Part shown: piece after piece, positions 59,338-64,000 of the stretch
Layout: every line of letters starts with the position of its first letter
How positions within the stretch are numbered: position 1 is the first letter of the stretch
Assembly: GCF_002920915.1 (NCBI RefSeq)
Contig: NZ_PQVF01000005.1
Coordinates: forward strand, 1-64,000
DNA: 64,000 nt
DNA from: Solitalea longa
Lineage (GTDB): Bacteria > Bacteroidota > Bacteroidia > Sphingobacteriales > Sphingobacteriaceae
Reading direction: 5' to 3'
Made by a program: the position numbers and the translations under genes
The notes under the pieces: model-generated
What the model was told of the DNA's origin: nothing
The model's input: the letters and a program-made list of their open reading frames with translations, nothing else
The model's database searches: none

Positions 59338-61473
59338 ATGAAGACTTACGATGAAAAACACATTAAAAATGTAGTGTTAGTGGGCTCTGCGAAAAGCGGC
59401 AAGACCACGCTTGCCGAAACCATGTTATTTGAAGCAGGATTGATTAACAGACGAGGTACAGTGGAGGATAAAAGTACCATCTCTGACTATCATGAAATTG
59501 AACACGAACGTGGTAATTCAGTTTATGCGACCTCTTTACATACCGAATGGCGCGACTATAAAATAAATCTTATTGATACCCCCGGATTGGATGATTTTAT
59601 TGGAGAAGTGGCTTCTTCAATACGTGTTTGCGACACTGCGGTAATGTTACTAAATGCACAATATGGAGTGGAAGTAGGTACAGAGCTATTATGGGATTAT
59701 ATAGACCGATATCAGAAACCTACAATAATAGCTGTAAATCAACTTGACTCTGACAAAGCCAATTTTAGTCAAACTATTGAAGAAGCTAAAAAATTCTTCG
59801 GACCAGCAGTTACTGTAATGCAATATCCGCTAAATGCCGGATTGAATTTTAACTGCATCATTGATCTCTTGAAGATGACCATGTATAAGTTTCCGGCAGA
59901 AGGTGGTAAGCCGGAAAAACTACCTATACCTGATTCAGAAAAGGGAACTGCAGATCAACTACATAATGAATTGGTTGAAAAGGCGGCTGAAAACGATGAA
60001 CGCCTAATGGAACTTTATTTCGAAAAAGGCAACTTAGACGAGGATGAACTGCGTGAAGGCTTAAAAATTGGCATGATGAAACATCAGGTTTTTCCGGTGT
60101 TTTGTTTAGCCGCAAAAAAAGACATGGGTAGTGGCCGTTTAATGGGATTTATTGACAATGTAGCCCCCAGCTCAGTTGACATGCCTGCAGAACTGTTGGA
60201 AAATGGAAAAGAAGCTCCCTGTGATCCTAAAGGACCAACCCGCCTGTTTATTTTTAAAACATTGGTTGAACCTCATTTAGGTAAGCTTTCTTTTTTTAAG
60301 GTGATCTCAGGTGAAGTTTCCGTTGGACAGGAATTTACTAATGAAAAAACTAGCACCGTTGAGCGTTTAAATCAACTTTTTATTGCTGATGGTAAAAACC
60401 GTAATGCCGTTGACAAATTAAAGGCCGGCGACATTGGTTGCACTCTTAAACTAAAGAATTCCTATACCAATCATACGCTAAACTTTAAAGGAGCTAGCGG
60501 ATCTATTGCTCCAATCAAGTTTCCTCATCCAAAAGTTAGAGTAGCTATAATTGCACGAAATAAACAGGATGACGAGAAACTAAGCGAAGTACTAAGCGAA
60601 ATCCACATGGAGGACCCTACCATTGAGGTCGAATACAATCGTGAACTAAAACAGGTGATTCTTCATGGACAGGGTGAACTTCATTTATCGTTGACCAAAT
60701 GGCGACTTGAAAATATTTACAAGATGCAGGTCGAGTTTATTAAGGCTCGAATTCCCTATCGCGAAACCATTCAAAAAGCCGCTAATTCTTCCTATCGCCA
60801 TAAAAAACAATCAGGAGGAGCGGGACAGTTTGGAGAAGTATTTATGAAGATAGAGCCCTATTTTGATGGCATGGCTCCACTCAAGGAGTTCCCGGTTAGA
60901 GATACTGAGACGCATGAATTAGCATGGGGTGGAAAACTGGTTTTTAATAACTGTATTGTTGGTGGCGTAATTGATGCCCGTTTTATTCCATCAATACTGA
61001 AAGGCGTTATGGAAAAGATGCACGAGGGGCCTTTAACAGGATCCTATGTGCGCGACATTAGGGTAAGCGTTTACGATGGTAAAATGCACCCGGTTGACAG
61101 CAATGATATTTCATTTAAAATTGCGGGAATGATGGCTTTTAAAGAGGCTTTTCATCAAGCTGAGCCTCAATTACTTGAACCGGTTTATGATGTTGAAACC
61201 ACTGTGCCGGATGAAATGATGGGCGATGTGATGACGGAACTTCAAAGCCGTAGAAGTATTATTACGGGGATGGATAATCGAAGTGGATTTCAGGTGATCA
61301 AATCCCGAACACCATTAGCTGAACTTGATAAGTACTTTTCAGTATTGCGAAATATTAGTCAGGGTCGAGCAAAAGTAAGTATTGAATTTGCCGAATATGC
61401 CCCGGTTCCGGGTGAACTACAGCGAAAACTAACAGAAGAGCATCAAAAGGAGCTGGCAACAGAAAGTCATTAA
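59338..61473 (+). CDS. EF-G paralogue (EF-G2-like), altered GTPase site
   Basis: A 711-residue translation factor with the five EF-G domains: G domain 1-280 (P-loop GSAKSGKTT, 16-24), then domains II-V with YRETI, QSGGAGQFGEVFMKIEP and the C-terminal EVTVP-like VETTVPDEMMGDVM. The G3 motif reads DTPGLDDF with Leu84 (59587-59589), where canonical EF-G has the catalytic histidine (DTPGHVDF), and G4 is NQLD instead of NKMD. Bacteroides EF-G2 has been described as lacking GTPase activity and supporting translation in starvation; this gene is a likely relative. Its stop overlaps the next start. Confidence 0.9.
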   Translation: MKTYDEKHIKNVVLVGSAKSGKTTLAETMLFEAGLINRRGTVEDKSTISDYHEIEHERGNSVYATSLHTEWRDYKINLIDTPGLDDFIGEVASSIRVCDTAVMLLNAQYGVEVGTELLWDYIDRYQKPTIIAVNQLDSDKANFSQTIEEAKKFFGPAVTVMQYPLNAGLNFNCIIDLLKMTMYKFPAEGGKPEKLPIPDSEKGTADQLHNELVEKAAENDERLMELYFEKGNLDEDELREGLKIGMMKHQVFPVFCLAAKKDMGSGRLMGFIDNVAPSSVDMPAELLENGKEAPCDPKGPTRLFIFKTLVEPHLGKLSFFKVISGEVSVGQEFTNEKTSTVERLNQLFIADGKNRNAVDKLKAGDIGCTLKLKNSYTNHTLNFKGASGSIAPIKFPHPKVRVAIIARNKQDDEKLSEVLSEIHMEDPTIEVEYNRELKQVILHGQGELHLSLTKWRLENIYKMQVEFIKARIPYRETIQKAANSSYRHKKQSGGAGQFGEVFMKIEPYFDGMAPLKEFPVRDTETHELAWGGKLVFNNCIVGGVIDARFIPSILKGVMEKMHEGPLTGSYVRDIRVSVYDGKMHPVDSNDISFKIAGMMAFKEAFHQAEPQLLEPVYDVETTVPDEMMGDVMTELQSRRSIITGMDNRSGFQVIKSRTPLAELDKYFSVLRNISQGRAKVSIEFAEYAPVPGELQRKLTEEHQKELATESH

Positions 61474-61736
61474 TGATCTCAAAAATGGGTCGATATAAAT
61501 TACTCAGTAGCTTATTCTCTGGCAAACTCGAAACATTTGCAGCCAATAAAACACCTTGCTCGATCATTTATAATGATGAAGATAATCGGCAAAAACATGC
61601 GATGGGATTGATAGTTGATCTTTTTGAAAGGGATAATAAAGAGTTTGTGAAATTGGATAATGGTGTGGAAATAGCCCTCGGATCAATCGTTAATGTAGAT
61701 GGAATAAGTGCTGTTAATTTTGACAATTATTGTTGA
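61473..61736 (+). CDS. Small protein coupled to the EF-G paralogue
   Basis: An 87-residue protein whose ATG shares its first base with the EF-G2 stop codon (TAATG), a sign of translational coupling. The core, GLIVDLFERDNKEFVKLDNGVEIALGSIVNVDG, is a small beta-barrel that reminds me of Rof/YaeO or Sm-like folds. The N-terminal part is helical and basic. I do not recognise a firm family. A role together with EF-G2 at the ribosome or on RNA is possible but unproven. Confidence 0.6.
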   Translation: MISKMGRYKLLSSLFSGKLETFAANKTPCSIIYNDEDNRQKHAMGLIVDLFERDNKEFVKLDNGVEIALGSIVNVDGISAVNFDNYC

Positions 61737-61842
61737 AAACGATGTGTTGTAAGCTCTTAAATCAGCCTTCTTCACTGTTTCAAAAAAGTTACAGATTTAG
61801 GGTTCTAAAAATGAGCATTGGTTTTAAAGGCCAACAATTGAG

Positions 61843-61879
61843 GTTGTGTAACTAAATCGATAAAAGCTTGTTACATAAC
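61843..61879. other. Hairpin upstream of the SusC-type gene
   Basis: GTTGTGTAAC (61843-61852) pairs with GTTACATAAC (61870-61879) with one G-U pair. It lies about 95 bases before the SusC start, after the EF-G2 operon, and may be a terminator or leader element; there is no T tail. Confidence 0.4.
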
Positions 61880-61972
61880 TTGAAATCCAGCTCCCTCGGG
61901 TAAATATTTGGATGGACAAACCACTATTTTTTTACTAACTTGGTGGTAATCAGCTATTTAAATTTTACTCTT

Positions 61973-64000
61973 ATGAAGAAAAATTTACTCTTAGTCACCT
62001 GGCTAGTGTTATTTTCTTTAGTTAGCGTGGCACAAAATCGTACCATTACAGGTACGGTTACCGACAAATCAGATGGTCAATCTGTCCCCGGGGTTACCAT
62101 CCAAGTTAAAGGAACCAATTTAGGTTCCCAAACCAACCAAGAAGGCAAGTATTCCCTTTCAATTCCAAGTGATGCAAAAACGCTTACATTCCAATACATT
62201 GGATACATAACTCGTGAAGTCGCATTAGGGGCAAGCAATGTTGTCAATATTGCATTGGAGCAGGACTCTAAGCAATTAGGAGAAGTTGTTGTGACAGCTT
62301 TAGGAATAAGCCGTGAAAAAAAGGCTTTAGGTTATGCTGTTACTGATCTCAAAGGTGATGAGCTTAAGCGTTCTGGGGAAGTTAATATTATCGAAGCCTT
62401 ATCGGCAAAATCAGCGGGTGTGCAAGTAACGAGTTCTGCAGGAACTCCAGGAGCCTCCAGCAAAGTAGTGCTAAGAGCACCTGCCACTATTACCGGAGAG
62501 GTGCAACCTTTAATTATTGTGGATGGAGTTCCAATAGATAATACTACTACGCAAAGTACTGCCGGTGATTATCCTTTTAATCAAAATCTTAGCGGTGTAA
62601 ATAATTCAAACAGAGCAATAGACTTAAACCCTGATGATATTGAATCTGTAACCATACTTAAAGGTCCTGCCGCAGCTGCCCTATATGGAGCAAGAGCCGG
62701 AAATGGAGCTATTGTTTACACCACTAAAAGAGGAAAGAATAAAAAAGGATTAGGAGTTACTTTGGGACAAACAATTGAGATTGCCAATGTTACCGATCTC
62801 CCAGAAAGACAAAGCATTTATGCCCAGGGAACTATACAAAATGGGGTTCCTACCTATGTTACAGCAGACCCCGGACCTGACAATTTATATAACACAGCCG
62901 ATGATGTTTCTGCTGGAACATCGGCCAGTTGGGGACCGCTTATTTCGAGTGTGGCAGGAATTGCTTCACACGATAATGCCTCAACATTCTTTGAAACATC
63001 AACATCTTATACAACTAATGTTTCTGTTGATGGGGGTTCTGATAAAGTTACGTTTAGGTTTGGGGTGGGCAATACGAATCAGAATGGGGTGGTACCCGGA
63101 ACAGATTTCAAACGGACTTCTTTCAGACTTACTGCCGATGGATATATAAAAGACTGGTTGAAAATTGGTGGTACTGCGAACTATATTAAATCAGCTGGAC
63201 AAAGGGTGCAAAACGGCAGCACCTTGGGAGGAGTAATGTTAGGCCTAATGCGCATGCCCGCATCCTTTGATATAAATCCTTATACATTCAATAATGGTTT
63301 TCAACGGACTTATTTTGGCTTAGGTTACGACAATCCTTATTATACCTCTTATGAAAACCCCTTTAATGATAATGTGAACCGTGTATTAGGAAATATTTAC
63401 CTTTCTTATCTTGGAAAGCCATGGTTTAATGTTACTTATAAATTGGGGATCGATTCTTATTCAGATGATCGGCGACAAGTATTCGCAATTTCTTCTTTTG
63501 GCAATGACGCCGCCGATCAAACGGGTCAGGTAAACTATAACACTATTACAAATAGAGATATTTACAGCGACCTTATTTTTACAGGCAGTGGTAATATTGC
63601 TAAAGATTGGACATTAAACTATACTGCAGGTCATAATATCACAAATAAGAACTTTGGAAGCTTATATTCCAGAGGAACGGTGCTTTCAATTCCTAATTTT
63701 TATGACTTATCGAATGCGGCCAATTTATACTCATCTACGTTAAAAACAAGGCAGTATACCTGGGCATTATTTGGTCAGTTAGATTTTTCATTTCGCAATA
63801 TGCTGTTTATTTCACTAGCTGGTCGGAATGAATGGTCATCAACTTTTGGTACAGCAAAAAATAACTTCTTTTATCCATCGGCCAACCTTTCATGGGTATT
63901 TAGTGAAACTTTCAAACTACCCGAATGGTTTAGTTTTGGCAAGTTAAGATATGCTTATGCGCAATCTGGTATATCTCCAGAGCCATATCAGGCAAAAACC
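61973..64000 (+). CDS. SusC/RagA-type TonB-linked outer-membrane protein (3' end outside window)
   Basis: The ATG at 61973 opens a frame that stays open to base 64000 (676 codons). It has a signal peptide (MKKNLLLVTWLVLFSLVSVAQ), a carboxypeptidase-like domain (ITGTVTDKSDGQSVPGVTI), the SusC pattern LGEVVVTALGISREKKALGYAV and a plug domain with QPLIIVDGVPIDN and PAAAALYGARAGNGAI. The barrel is cut by the window edge. SusC proteins import glycans or peptides together with a SusD lipoprotein, which should lie to the right. The substrate is unknown. A shorter frame in another phase at 62,775-63,149 is not coding. Confidence 0.93.
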   Translation, partial: MKKNLLLVTWLVLFSLVSVAQNRTITGTVTDKSDGQSVPGVTIQVKGTNLGSQTNQEGKYSLSIPSDAKTLTFQYIGYITREVALGASNVVNIALEQDSKQLGEVVVTALGISREKKALGYAVTDLKGDELKRSGEVNIIEALSAKSAGVQVTSSAGTPGASSKVVLRAPATITGEVQPLIIVDGVPIDNTTTQSTAGDYPFNQNLSGVNNSNRAIDLNPDDIESVTILKGPAAAALYGARAGNGAIVYTTKRGKNKKGLGVTLGQTIEIANVTDLPERQSIYAQGTIQNGVPTYVTADPGPDNLYNTADDVSAGTSASWGPLISSVAGIASHDNASTFFETSTSYTTNVSVDGGSDKVTFRFGVGNTNQNGVVPGTDFKRTSFRLTADGYIKDWLKIGGTANYIKSAGQRVQNGSTLGGVMLGLMRMPASFDINPYTFNNGFQRTYFGLGYDNPYYTSYENPFNDNVNRVLGNIYLSYLGKPWFNVTYKLGIDSYSDDRRQVFAISSFGNDAADQTGQVNYNTITNRDIYSDLIFTGSGNIAKDWTLNYTAGHNITNKNFGSLYSRGTVLSIPNFYDLSNAANLYSSTLKTRQYTWALFGQLDFSFRNMLFISLAGRNEWSSTFGTAKNNFFYPSANLSWVFSETFKLPEWFSFGKLRYAYAQSGISPEPYQAKT

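Noticed and set aside
62775-63149. 124-codon frame in another phase inside the SusC gene
   Set aside because: The SusC frame is open from 61973 to the edge and has family motifs; the other frame is a shadow.

Overview
The window comes from the chromosome of a Bacteroidota bacterium, most likely a Sphingobacteriales member (Solitalea/Pedobacter-like). The evidence is a set of TAnnTTTG -7 promoter elements, near absence of Shine-Dalgarno sites, a SusC-type TonB-linked receptor, DUF4270, DUF5777 and DUF4407 proteins, M13 and M28 secreted peptidases, ECF sigma factors with membrane anti-sigma partners, and an arginine cluster with an argF'-type transcarbamylase. The genus is inference. I see no rRNA, tRNA, CRISPR array, insertion sequence or prophage; it reads as core chromosome.

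Layout. 0-6 kb: panC divergent from a shortened glycogen-synthase-like gene, then a DUF4270 lipoprotein, superoxide dismutase, tadA and an RlmI-type methyltransferase. 6-9.4 kb: terC and an ECF sigma / membrane protein / DUF4097-like export locus. 9.5-21 kb: aspS, an M20 amidohydrolase, a DUF937-OmpA protein, ssb, mutY, HU, a TPR protein, a 29-residue COX24/mS38-like basic protein, RNase G, radA and a DUF1572 protein. 21-31 kb: acyl-CoA ligase, 2H phosphoesterase, carB without the regulatory domain, M13 metallopeptidase. 31-39 kb: a thiamin region with a NadR-like kinase, a TPP riboswitch in front of a TonB-dependent receptor, thiE, and a degenerate thiamin-pyrophosphokinase-like protein, with two tandem alpha/beta hydrolases between. 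38.7-46.8 kb, minus strand: ECF sigma and an anti-sigma/beta-barrel fusion, a CHRD / CX3CH haem-type lipoprotein / YceI / DUF5777 operon, M28 peptidase, DUF4407, TPR. 47-58.4 kb, plus strand: the arginine cluster GNAT-argG-argC-(four-helix protein)-argD-argF'-argB-proC-argE-(methyltransferase)-argH. 58.4-64 kb: a small lipoprotein, an EF-G paralogue with an altered GTPase site coupled to an 87-residue protein, and a SusC-type receptor running off the right edge.

How it fits together. The arginine cluster encodes almost the whole route from glutamate to arginine through N-acylated intermediates. The transcarbamylase carries Val where the acetyl-specific enzyme has Glu and the succinyl-specific enzyme has Pro, which points to N-succinylornithine. 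A 41-codon frame ending in Arg-Arg lies 150 bp before the cluster and may be a leader peptide. The TPP riboswitch makes the receptor at 31.9 kb a likely thiamin importer. The EF-G paralogue lacks the catalytic histidine of the G domain, as expected for the GTPase-deficient EF-G2 described in Bacteroides.

The items most worth following up are the arginine leader frame, the Val specificity residue, the extra stem in the TPP riboswitch, the EF-G2 operon, and the CX3CH/CHRD/YceI/DUF5777 operon.
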